Shown here piece after piece: positions 1-5,860 of a stretch of DNA of 9,745 bases. The stretch covers positions 1-9,745 of the forward strand of contig CAZJQP010000123.1 of NCBI GenBank assembly GCA_964548225.1, in the 5' to 3' direction. Both the position numbers and the translations under genes were made by a program. This DNA comes from CALMEH01 sp964548225 (GTDB taxonomy: Bacteria; Acidobacteriota; Blastocatellia; Pyrinomonadales; Pyrinomonadaceae). The notes under the pieces are model-generated. The model saw only the letters and a list, made by a program, of their open reading frames with translations, was not told the origin of the DNA and searched no databases. Each line of letters starts with the position of its first letter. Positions within the stretch are counted from its first letter, which is position 1.

Positions 1-12
1 ATAGCAGGAGTT

Positions 13-40
13 TTGCCATAATTTGCCAACTAATGATAAT
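13..40 (+). promoter_or_regulatory. Candidate sigma-70-type promoter for the ATP-grasp gene
   Basis: TTGCCA (13-18) and GATAAT (35-40) each match the sigma-70 consensus at five of six positions and are separated by 16 bp. This would put the transcript start near 47 and leave a leader of about 73 nt before the ATG at 120. The region is very AT-rich, so a chance match is possible. An 8-bp inverted repeat (cataattt at 17-24, aaattatg at 43-50) overlaps it. Confidence 0.4.
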
Positions 41-119
41 GTAAATTATGAATGAAAAATTTAAAGTAAAAAAGTAAAAATAATAATTTAGCTTCGATAT
101 TCAAAAGAAAATAAAATAT

Positions 120-1331
120 ATGCAGAACTATATCGTCGTGATTGCCAGTGAACACAAAGGAAACGAGTTTTTGGAAGAATGTCAGAGCGCAGGTTGGCAC
201 GTTACACTCGTAACGCGCAAGGATTTATTGGATTATCCGTGGTCTTGGACTGCGCTCAATGATGTCAAAACGGTTGAAAAAGGCGCATCTGCCGAAGATT
301 ATATTCGGACGATTACCAACATCGCCGGAAATCAGCCGATTGATAGAATCGTCGGTTTAGACGAATTTGATGTTCTAACCGCCGCGAAAGCGCGTGAGCA
401 TCTGCAAATGGAAGGAATTTCGGGAAGCTACGGACTTCGTTTCCGCGATAAATTGCGGATGCGAAACCTCGCTTCGAAAATCGGCGTTCCTTGCCCGAAA
501 TTTATCGGCGCGTTTAATTCGGAAGCGATAAACGAATTTCTGCAAAATTCTTCCGCACCGTGGATTGTCAAACCGCGCACGGAAGTTTCGGCATTCGGCA
601 TTCGCAAATGTGAAACTGCCGAACAGGTCTGGAAAGTTTTGAGCGGTTTGGACGAGCGTAATACTTGGCGCGATCATCCGTCGCAATTTTTGATTGAAGA
701 ATTTATCAAGGGCAAAGTTTTTCACGTTGATTCGGTTGTCGCAAACGGCAAAATTGTCGCGCAAGGCGTAAGTGAATACGGAACACCGCCGTTCACCGTA
801 ACGCACCAAGGCGGCGTTTTCACGACTTTTACGGTTGACTATAAATCGAAAGAACGCAAAGAGTTGGAGAAGCTGAACAAAAAACTTCTCGAAGGTTTTG
901 AATACCAACGCGGAGTTGCCCACGCCGAATTTTTGCAGTCGGAGGAAACGGGCGAATTTTACTTGCTCGAAGTTGCGTGTCGCGTCGGTGGCGCATATAT
1001 TGCCAACGTCCACGAACACGCAAGCGGTTTCAGTCTCTGGCGTGAATGGGCAAAACTCGAAACCGAAACGGAAGAAAATCCATACAAACCGCCCAAAGTT
1101 CGCAAAGATTACGCCGGAATCGCTTTGTGTTTAGCCAAAGACGAAACACCCGACACATCGCATTACACGGACGAAGAAATCGTCTATCGAGTCTCGAAGC
1201 CAAAACACATCGGGCTGATTTTCTATTCAAAGAAAAAAGAACGTCTGGAAGAACTTCTTCAAACTTACAGCGACAGAATCGCCAACGATTTTCTCGCGGT
1301 TGCACCGGCAAAAGAGCGTTATGACGATTAA
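120..1331 (+). CDS. ATP-grasp domain protein (carboxylate-amine/thiol ligase type), substrate unknown
   Basis: This 403-residue protein has the layout of an ATP-grasp ligase, a family that activates a carboxylate as acyl phosphate using ATP and Mg2+ and joins it to an amine or thiol. Residues 1-95 look like the alpha/beta pre-ATP-grasp domain. The ATP-grasp fold follows: RDK at 109-111, the ATP-binding lysine in IVKPR (K151), the LIEEF segment with E193/E194 that normally contacts adenine and ribose, then FHVDS at 201-205. Late in the fold, HAEF (268-271) and LLEVACRVGG (282-291) correspond to the metal-binding strand. There the usual E-V-N-P-R reads E-V-A-C-R, so the Asn metal ligand is replaced. 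No signal peptide or membrane segment is seen. The ATG has no clear Shine-Dalgarno. The gene could lead a small plus-strand unit with the next two genes. The substrate cannot be read from sequence. Confidence 0.85.
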   Translation: MQNYIVVIASEHKGNEFLEECQSAGWHVTLVTRKDLLDYPWSWTALNDVKTVEKGASAEDYIRTITNIAGNQPIDRIVGLDEFDVLTAAKAREHLQMEGISGSYGLRFRDKLRMRNLASKIGVPCPKFIGAFNSEAINEFLQNSSAPWIVKPRTEVSAFGIRKCETAEQVWKVLSGLDERNTWRDHPSQFLIEEFIKGKVFHVDSVVANGKIVAQGVSEYGTPPFTVTHQGGVFTTFTVDYKSKERKELEKLNKKLLEGFEYQRGVAHAEFLQSEETGEFYLLEVACRVGGAYIANVHEHASGFSLWREWAKLETETEENPYKPPKVRKDYAGIALCLAKDETPDTSHYTDEEIVYRVSKPKHIGLIFYSKKKERLEELLQTYSDRIANDFLAVAPAKERYDD

Positions 1332-1347
1332 TCCAACTAAAAAGTAA

Positions 1348-1396
1348 AAAGCAAAAAGGCAAAAGTTTTGAAATTTAGCTTTTGCCTTTTTGCTTT
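1348..1396 (+). repeat. 18-bp perfect inverted repeat, terminator-like hairpin
   Basis: The left arm aaagcaaaaaggcaaaag (1348-1365) and the right arm cttttgcctttttgcttt (1379-1396) are exact reverse complements around a 13-nt loop. The hairpin starts 16 nt after the stop codon of the ATP-grasp gene and is followed by T-rich sequence, so it could terminate or stabilise that transcript. The stem is AT-rich (6 G/C of 18), the tail is interrupted by ca, and the next start codon (1424) is only 27 nt away. An attenuator or a dispersed repeat is therefore equally possible. Confidence 0.6.
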
Positions 1397-1423
1397 CAAT
1401 TTATTTATTCTAATTTTTCTTTT

Positions 1424-2638
1424 ATGAATTCCGAAAACACTTCTCAAAACAATTCGCCCACCGTTTTAGACCACGATTTGAATCAATATTTCCCTGAACT
1501 GTTAAAATTCAATTCAATTGAAGAAACCGAAGCATCGGAAGTTTATCGCAAAATTAAACCGACAGTCGAACGGATTTTGAATGCGGTCGTGCAGGAAGAT
1601 TATTCCGAAAACAAAACTCCAAAAACTAAAGACCTAAGCCCCAAAATCGTTTCTGCAATTGCGTGGAACATCGAGCGCGGAAACATCTACGAAGGAATTG
1701 TTGATGCGCTGAAAAATCACGACAATTTAAAGGACAAGGATTTATTGCTTTTGACCGAACTCGATTATGGAATGGCGCGGAGCAAAAATCGTTTCGTGGC
1801 ACAAGATTTGGCGCGTGAATTGAAATTAAATTACGCTTTTGCGCCGGTTTATATCGCTCTGCAAAAAGGCAGCGGTGTCGAATCGGATGCGATGGGCGAA
1901 AACACGAAATCTTTACACGGACTTTCGATTTTCTCGAAATATCCGATAAAAAACGCGCACACGGTTGATTTGCCGAACGGCAAAGACAAAATGAACGGCA
2001 AGGAAAAACGGCTCGGTTATCTTCGCGCCCTCGTTGCCGAAATCGAACATCCGGCGGGCAAATTTCGCGCCGTAACGGTTCATTTGGACGTGCATTGTTC
2101 GCGCCGACATCGCGCTTTGCAGATGAAAATGATTCTCGAACATCTCGAAACTTTGCCGAAACTTCCGACAATTATCGGCGGCGATTTTAACACGACGACT
2201 TACAACGCACAGAACGCGACCGCCGCCATTTTGGGCTTTTGGCACCGCGTTTTAATGGGCGTTAATAACGTCAAAGAAAATCATTATCCGTTTCCCGAAC
2301 GAAGATTTGAAAAAGCTCTCTTTGACGAAGCCGAACGCCGCGGTTTTGAGTTCAAAAAGTTTAACGAAATCGGTGTCGGCACGCTTCATTACGATATGGA
2401 AAATGTCGCCTATAACACAAATCTGGGCGATTGGGTGCCGAAATGGTGTTTTCCGTTCATCTTTTGGGCTTCGCGCAAAGCGGGCGGAAAATTTTCGCTC
2501 AGACTCGATTGGTTTTTTGGAAAAAACATCGAAATCAAAGGAAAGCCAAACACCATCGGCAATTTGAAAGATGCAAACAATACGCCGCTTTCCGACCACG
2601 ATGCAATCGGTTTGGACTTTATGCTTCTAAAAAGTTAA
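1424..2638 (+). CDS. Endonuclease/exonuclease/phosphatase (EEP) family protein
   Basis: From the ATG at 1424 this encodes 404 residues. The frame stays open upstream to a TTG at 1382, but that extension (14 codons) is the right arm of the hairpin and T-rich spacer, so 1424 is preferred; no clear Shine-Dalgarno supports either. The EEP catalytic motifs appear in order: WNIERG with N82, LLLTELD with E112, VHLD with H220, GGDFNT with D254 and N256, LDWFF with D362, and SDHDA with D391/H392. Enzymes of this fold hydrolyse phosphodiester or phosphomonoester bonds with Mg2+ (exonuclease III, DNase I, sphingomyelinase and inositol phosphatase types). No signal peptide is seen, so a cytoplasmic role is likely. 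Residues 1-75 lie before the domain and are acidic and polar. DNA, RNA and lipid phosphate remain possible substrates; sequence alone does not decide. Confidence 0.88.
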   Translation: MNSENTSQNNSPTVLDHDLNQYFPELLKFNSIEETEASEVYRKIKPTVERILNAVVQEDYSENKTPKTKDLSPKIVSAIAWNIERGNIYEGIVDALKNHDNLKDKDLLLLTELDYGMARSKNRFVAQDLARELKLNYAFAPVYIALQKGSGVESDAMGENTKSLHGLSIFSKYPIKNAHTVDLPNGKDKMNGKEKRLGYLRALVAEIEHPAGKFRAVTVHLDVHCSRRHRALQMKMILEHLETLPKLPTIIGGDFNTTTYNAQNATAAILGFWHRVLMGVNNVKENHYPFPERRFEKALFDEAERRGFEFKKFNEIGVGTLHYDMENVAYNTNLGDWVPKWCFPFIFWASRKAGGKFSLRLDWFFGKNIEIKGKPNTIGNLKDANNTPLSDHDAIGLDFMLLKS

Positions 2639-2674
2639 AATCTACAATTCCGACAGACTTCGGACTTTAAGATT

Positions 2675-2926
2675 ATGGAAGTAGCATTTTGCCAAACGCT
2701 CAGTTTTAACGCTGACACATTTGAATACGAAGCCGTTTCATCAGACAACGGCAACGCCACGATTATTAAATTTGCAGTTGATGAAAGACAAACCAGTCCG
2801 GGCGACGTGGTGGTTGTTTTACAAGGTGATGAAATTGTTTTTCACGGAATTATTGGAAAAATCGAGGACAATTTCGCCTTTGCGTCTGACCCGAAAGGCT
2901 CGCTTTTAGCCGCAACTGTTCAGTAA
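2675..2926 (+). CDS. Small protein of unknown function (83 aa)
   Basis: This 83-residue reading frame begins 36 nt after the EEP stop codon on the same strand and could be the last gene of that unit. I do not recognise the family. The protein is rich in alternating hydrophobic residues, with likely beta strands such as GDVVVVLQGDEIVFHGIIG (43-61), which suggests a small beta-barrel or sandwich. It is acidic, with no signal peptide or membrane helix. Codon use resembles the neighbours and the frame lacks the strong bias of a chance ORF. No Shine-Dalgarno is evident before the ATG. It ends 66 nt before the tRNA. It is probably a real gene, but this rests on composition and position only. Confidence 0.6.
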   Translation: MEVAFCQTLSFNADTFEYEAVSSDNGNATIIKFAVDERQTSPGDVVVVLQGDEIVFHGIIGKIEDNFAFASDPKGSLLAATVQ

Positions 2927-2929
2927 AAC

Positions 2930-2958
2930 TTGACGATTTCGCGCAATTTACGGTAATT
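2930..2958 (+). promoter_or_regulatory. Possible promoter for the tRNA-Ala gene
   Basis: TTGACG (2930-2935) matches five of six bases of the -35 consensus. A 17-bp spacer leads to a weak -10 candidate, gtaatt (2953-2958). Transcription would start near 2965, about 28 nt before the mature tRNA. A better -10 word, TTTAAT at 2957-2962, is present, but its 21-bp spacing from the -35 box is too long. This is support for a dedicated tRNA promoter but not proof. Confidence 0.35.
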
Positions 2959-2992
2959 TAATTTTTGCGTGGCTGAAAATCCAATCAGTTTC

Positions 2993-3068
2993 GGGGATGT
3001 AGCTCAGCTGGGAGAGCGCGGCGTTCGCAATGCCGAGGTCAGGGGTTCGATCCCCCTCATCTCCACCA
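2993..3068 (+). tRNA. tRNA-Ala (anticodon CGC)
   Basis: The full 76-nt cloverleaf can be folded by eye. The acceptor arm is GGGGATG (2993-2999) with CATCTCC (3058-3064) and includes the G3:U70 wobble pair, the main alanine identity element. The D stem is GCTC/GAGC (3002-3005, 3014-3017). The anticodon stem is CGGCG/TGCCG with loop TTCGCAA, anticodon CGC at 3026-3028, reading GCG codons. The T stem is AGGGG/CCCCT with loop TTCGATC (3046-3052). The discriminator is A3065 and CCA is encoded at 3066-3068. GCG is a frequent alanine codon in the neighbouring genes, which fits the need for this isoacceptor. Confidence 0.97.
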
Positions 3069-3075
3069 TTTGTTT

Positions 3076-3103
3076 AAAGCACTTACAAAAGTAGGTGCTT
3101 TTT
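3076..3103 (+). terminator. Rho-independent terminator of tRNA-Ala
   Basis: An 11-bp stem (aaagcacttac at 3076-3086, gtaggtgcttt at 3091-3101, one T:G wobble) closes an aaaa loop and runs into a T tract ending at 3103. It sits 7 nt after the CCA end of the tRNA, the normal place for a tRNA terminator. Confidence 0.88.
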
Positions 3104-3139
3104 CATTTCCTACAACAGTTTGATAAAATCCCGAAAGTT

Positions 3140-3239
3140 GTTTTAGTGCGGTTAAAGATTCGATTTACGGTTTTGAGTGCCGTCTAAAGACGGGACTCAA
3201 AACTTTTCCCGTATATCCAAACTTTAACCGCTCTAAAAC
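3140..3239. repeat. Nested inverted repeat: 18-bp terminal arms around a 16-bp hairpin
   Basis: Outer arms gttttagtgcggttaaag (3140-3157) and ctttaaccgctctaaaac (3222-3239) pair at 17 of 18 positions; the one mismatch is T3147 against T3232. Inside lies a second hairpin, 3170-3203: gttttgagt pairs with actcaaaac, then after a G-G mismatch ccgtct pairs with agacgg. The four bases tacg (3166-3169) can also pair with cgta (3210-3213). No frame inside looks coding. The shape fits a REP/BIME-like or MITE-like mobile repeat, or a structured RNA. I see no convincing target-site duplication. Confidence 0.75.
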
Positions 3240-3424
3240 TCTAAAAAGCCGGATAATTGCGAGCAATTTATCAATTATTAAGTATCAATCATCCATATTC
3301 TTTAGTAGTTCAAAGCAAGAAACTATTGAAATATTTGATGTTTGATAATGAACATTTGATAAATCGAGTGCTTTTGCTTTCTATCCTTAATTTATATTTT
3401 CTATGTTTTTATGCGGTTAAAAAA
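3240..3424. other. AT-rich intergenic stretch downstream of dapD
   Basis: With the nested repeat and the spacer before it, this makes up the 321-bp gap between the tRNA terminator and the end of dapD. It is strongly AT-rich and I see no gene or clear dapD terminator in it. A 10-base word, tgcggttaaa (3412-3421), repeats part of the left outer arm of the nested repeat (3147-3156). A weak imperfect hairpin, gcggt/accgc (3413-3431), overlaps the dapD stop codon but lacks a U tract on either strand. Confidence 0.5.
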
Positions 3425-4255
3425 TTACCGCAGATAGTCTTCTAGTTTCGTCGCCGCATCGGTTTTTTCGTCGCGGTATTTGATGATGATTGGCGCGTAG
3501 ATTGATAAACCGTTTTCCTTGCCGAAACCGCTCGTGATTTGGCGCGAACCTTGCACGACGACTGCGCCCGCCGGAATTTCGAGAGCCTTATCGGGCGTTG
3601 ACTTTAAGATTTCGCCTTTTGCCAAGTCGAAAACGGGCGTTGAGCGTGTCAGAATCACGCCCGAAGCTAAGACAACTTTTTCGCGGATGATGACACCTTC
3701 ATAAACGCCTGTGTTACCGCCGATTAAACAATCGTCTTCGATAATCACGGGATTCGCATTGACGGGTTCGAGAACGCCACCGATTTGCGCCGCTGCCGAG
3801 ATGTGAACGCGCTTGCCGATTTGAGCGCAACTTCCAACCAATGCGTGCGAATCAATCATCGTGCCTTCGTCAACAAACGCGCCGACATTGACGTAACATG
3901 GCGGCATCAAAACGACATTCGGCGCGACAAATGAACCGTCCCGAATTGTCGAACCGCCCGGCACAATGCGGATTTTGTCTTCTAATGTTGTCGGTCTTAA
4001 AGGATAAGTTTCCTTATCAAAAAACTGGAAAGTTTCCGTGTCTTTCGACATTTCGACCATCGCGCTCATTTTGAAACCGAGCAAAATTCCCTGTTTCACC
4101 CAAGCATTTGTTTTCCAATTTCCGTCCGAATCTTTTTCCGCCGCACGGATTTCGCCTTTTCTCAAAGCCGTTTTGAATTCTTCAAAATCCTTTCGGTCAT
4201 CTGCCGTAAATTCGGATTTGGTTAATAATTGTTCGATTTTTTCTTGTAACGTCAT
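3425..4255 (-). CDS. dapD: 2,3,4,5-tetrahydropyridine-2,6-dicarboxylate N-succinyltransferase
   Basis: This 276-residue protein matches DapD, which transfers a succinyl group from succinyl-CoA to tetrahydrodipicolinate in the lysine/meso-diaminopimelate pathway that supplies peptidoglycan. Length is normal for the family. Residues 1-95 are the helical N-terminal domain; about 96-235 form the left-handed beta-helix with hexapeptide repeats. Recognisable segments include RIVPGG (96-101), VDEGTMIDSHALVGSCAQIG (128-147), GGVLEP (159-164) and NPVIIEDDCLIG (168-179). In the enterobacterial enzyme the region after DEGTM reads VDTWATVG; here it is IDSHALVG, so the acyl-donor or substrate pocket may differ, and an acetyltransferase is a lesser alternative. 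The ATG at 4255 follows the DinB-like stop codon by 3 nt, so the two genes are probably co-transcribed and may be translationally coupled. No strong ribosome site is seen. Confidence 0.93.
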   Translation of the reverse strand: MTLQEKIEQLLTKSEFTADDRKDFEEFKTALRKGEIRAAEKDSDGNWKTNAWVKQGILLGFKMSAMVEMSKDTETFQFFDKETYPLRPTTLEDKIRIVPGGSTIRDGSFVAPNVVLMPPCYVNVGAFVDEGTMIDSHALVGSCAQIGKRVHISAAAQIGGVLEPVNANPVIIEDDCLIGGNTGVYEGVIIREKVVLASGVILTRSTPVFDLAKGEILKSTPDKALEIPAGAVVVQGSRQITSGFGKENGLSIYAPIIIKYRDEKTDAATKLEDYLR

Positions 4256-4258
4256 AAA

Positions 4259-4726
4259 TTATATTTTCTCAAAATATTCTTCATCAATTTCGCCCGCGAC
4301 GATTTCGGCGGCAAAGTAATTATCAACTTTCACGGGAAAACCTGCCAAACGGCGGAGCATAATGATTTGCCCGACGTGCGTCAAAGAATCGGCAATCGGA
4401 CCTTGCATAATTTTTTCTATCGGCTGGGCGAGCGGCTTATCTGTGGCAAGATAATCGTCAAATTCTTTGATTTTGGAGAAAAACCTTGCAATTTCCTCGT
4501 GCCACGGCAAAGGTTTTGAATCTAAAAAGATAAAATTTCCCTGCATTAGCGCGAGCGAGCCTTCGACGCAATCGCCGATATGCACGAGAATTTCCGCCGG
4601 AGTTCTCGTAGTTTCGCCGATACGAAATGTTGCAAATTCTTCCGACGCATTTGAAATTGCTACGCCGCCGCGAAAAGCCAATGTTGCAAGCAAATGTCGG
4701 AAAAGTTCGTGTTTTTCTTTCATCAT
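4259..4726 (-). CDS. DinB/YfiT-like four-helix-bundle protein
   Basis: This 155-residue all-helical protein has the pattern of the DinB/YfiT-like superfamily, small metal-binding four-helix bundles. Three histidines fall where the family places its metal ligands: H49 in ILVHIGD, H76 in LPWHEEIARF, and H117 in SLTHVGQI, followed by MLRRLAGFP (123-131). Members act as thiol-dependent transferases or hydrolases, or have no known role; the founding DinB name comes from DNA-damage induction and does not imply a repair function here. The frame starts with tandem ATG codons (4726 and 4723). A -10-like word, TAGAAT, lies on the minus strand at 4736-4731, only 4 nt before the ATG, which would imply an almost leaderless transcript if used; no matching -35 is seen. 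Only 3 nt separate its stop from dapD. Confidence 0.82.
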   Translation of the reverse strand: MMKEKHELFRHLLATLAFRGGVAISNASEEFATFRIGETTRTPAEILVHIGDCVEGSLALMQGNFIFLDSKPLPWHEEIARFFSKIKEFDDYLATDKPLAQPIEKIMQGPIADSLTHVGQIIMLRRLAGFPVKVDNYFAAEIVAGEIDEEYFEKI

Positions 4727-4750
4727 AAATATTCTACCGTTTTACGCAAG

Positions 4751-4779
4751 AAAAAAGGAAAGCCGAAAGACTTTCCTTT
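4751..4779 (-). terminator. Rho-independent terminator-like hairpin after mdh
   Basis: On the minus strand aaaggaaagtc pairs with ggctttccttt (11 bp, one T:G wobble) around a tttc loop and runs into a T tract (plus-strand A4751-A4756). It lies 24 nt past the mdh stop codon. Only 24 nt remain between it and the DinB-like ATG, so it either ends the mdh transcript or attenuates read-through into dinB-dapD. Confidence 0.82.
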
Positions 4780-4803
4780 CAATCATTACAATCGCTCGAA
4801 AAA

Positions 4804-5736
4804 CTAAATTCCGAGAACATCAATCAATTCCTGCACCGCTCCGGCTGATTTGTGGAGCGCGGCGCGTTCTTCGTTGGTCAGGGAAATTTCGATAATTTGC
4901 TCAACGCCATTTTTTCCTAACTTAACGGGAACACCAACGAACAAGTTATTGATGCCGTATTCGCCTTCGAGATAGACGGCGCAGGGTAAGATTCGTTTTT
5001 TGTCCTTCAAAATCGAAGTTGCCATCTCAACCGCACCGAGCGAAGGCGCGTAGAAAGCCGAGCCGGTTTTGAGCAATCCAACGATTTCCGCGCCGCCGTT
5101 TGCGGTGCGCGTGATAATTGCGTCGAGTTGGTCTTTCGGCAAAAGTTCGGTTACGGGAATTCCGGCGCAAGTTGAATAACGCGGCAAGGGAACCATCGTG
5201 TCGCCGTGACCACCGAGAACAAACGCGGTAACATCTTCGACCGAAACGTCCAACGCTTCCGCCAAAAAGCAACGCATCCGCGCCGAATCAAGAACGCCAG
5301 CCATTCCCATCACGCGATTTTTCGGAAATCCCGAACGCTTGTAAGCAACTTGCGTCATCGCGTCCAAAGGATTTGAAACGACGATAATATACGAATTCGG
5401 CGAATATTTCGCCACTTGTTCGGTAACGCCGCCGACAATATCGGAGTTTGTTTTCAGCAAATCATCGCGGCTCATTCCGGGTTTGCGCGGAAGTCCGGCA
5501 GTGATAATCACGATGTCCGAATCGGCGGTTTCTTCATACGAATTTGCGCCGACTAATTTAACATCAAAACCGTCAATCGGCGCGGCTTGCGCCAAATCGA
5601 GCGATTTGCCTTGCGGCGTGCCTTCGACAATATCAACCAAAACCACGTCCGCCAATTCCTTCGCGGCAATCCAATGCGCGGCTGTCGCGCCCACATTTCC
5701 CGCGCCGACAACCGTAACTTTATTACGTCTAATCAT
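4804..5736 (-). CDS. mdh: Malate dehydrogenase (LDH-like type)
   Basis: This 310-residue enzyme interconverts malate and oxaloacetate with NAD(H) in the TCA cycle. The N-terminal Rossmann fold shows GAGNVG at 11-16 and D35 at the end of the second strand, which favours NAD over NADP. The substrate loop is ITAGLPRKPGMSR with R84 and R90; an arginine at R84 instead of glutamine marks malate rather than lactate specificity. N122 in VSNPLD, the D150/R153 pair in GVLDSARMR, and catalytic H177 in GGHGDTMVPL complete the active site. Length and motif spacing are typical of the tetrameric LDH-like group common outside the enterobacteria. The ATG at 5736 has a good Shine-Dalgarno. A terminator-like hairpin follows the stop codon. 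The divergent intergenic region upstream contains the 21-bp repeat array, starting about 125 bp from the start codon. Confidence 0.96.
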   Translation of the reverse strand: MIRRNKVTVVGAGNVGATAAHWIAAKELADVVLVDIVEGTPQGKSLDLAQAAPIDGFDVKLVGANSYEETADSDIVIITAGLPRKPGMSRDDLLKTNSDIVGGVTEQVAKYSPNSYIIVVSNPLDAMTQVAYKRSGFPKNRVMGMAGVLDSARMRCFLAEALDVSVEDVTAFVLGGHGDTMVPLPRYSTCAGIPVTELLPKDQLDAIITRTANGGAEIVGLLKTGSAFYAPSLGAVEMATSILKDKKRILPCAVYLEGEYGINNLFVGVPVKLGKNGVEQIIEISLTNEERAALHKSAGAVQELIDVLGI

Positions 5737-5744
5737 TTTATATT

Positions 5745-5750
5745 CCTCTT
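5745..5750 (-). promoter_or_regulatory. Shine-Dalgarno site of mdh
   Basis: The minus strand reads aagagg 8 nt before the mdh ATG at 5736. It is one of the two clear ribosome-binding sites in the window, since most genes here have none that can be recognised, and it fixes the mdh start. Confidence 0.7.
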
Positions 5751-5860
5751 AAATTGAAAATAGGTGTATTTGATAAAAGATTTATTTTGGCACAGTTGAC
5801 GGCAAACGGCAAAATTTAGCTGAATGGTTTCGGCTTTTTTTCTCAAAGTTCCGCAAGATG

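Noticed and set aside
17..50. 8-bp inverted repeat cataattt/aaattatg before the ATP-grasp gene as an operator
   Set aside because: The arms are entirely AT-dominated with an 18-nt spacer in an AT-rich region, so a chance match is likely.
375..1019. 214-codon minus-strand frame opposite the ATP-grasp gene
   Set aside because: It is an antisense shadow: rich in R, F and N with no domain pattern, while the plus-strand frame carries ordered ATP-grasp motifs.
1382..1423. TTG start extending the EEP protein by 14 residues
   Set aside because: The extension is encoded by the right arm of the 18-bp hairpin and T-rich spacer, and its sequence is low-complexity and hydrophobic; the ATG at 1424 is a better start.
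3257..3445. 62-codon plus-strand frame in the AT-rich gap
   Set aside because: It needs a TTG start, has no ribosome site, is AT-rich low-complexity coding, and overlaps the end of dapD on the other strand.
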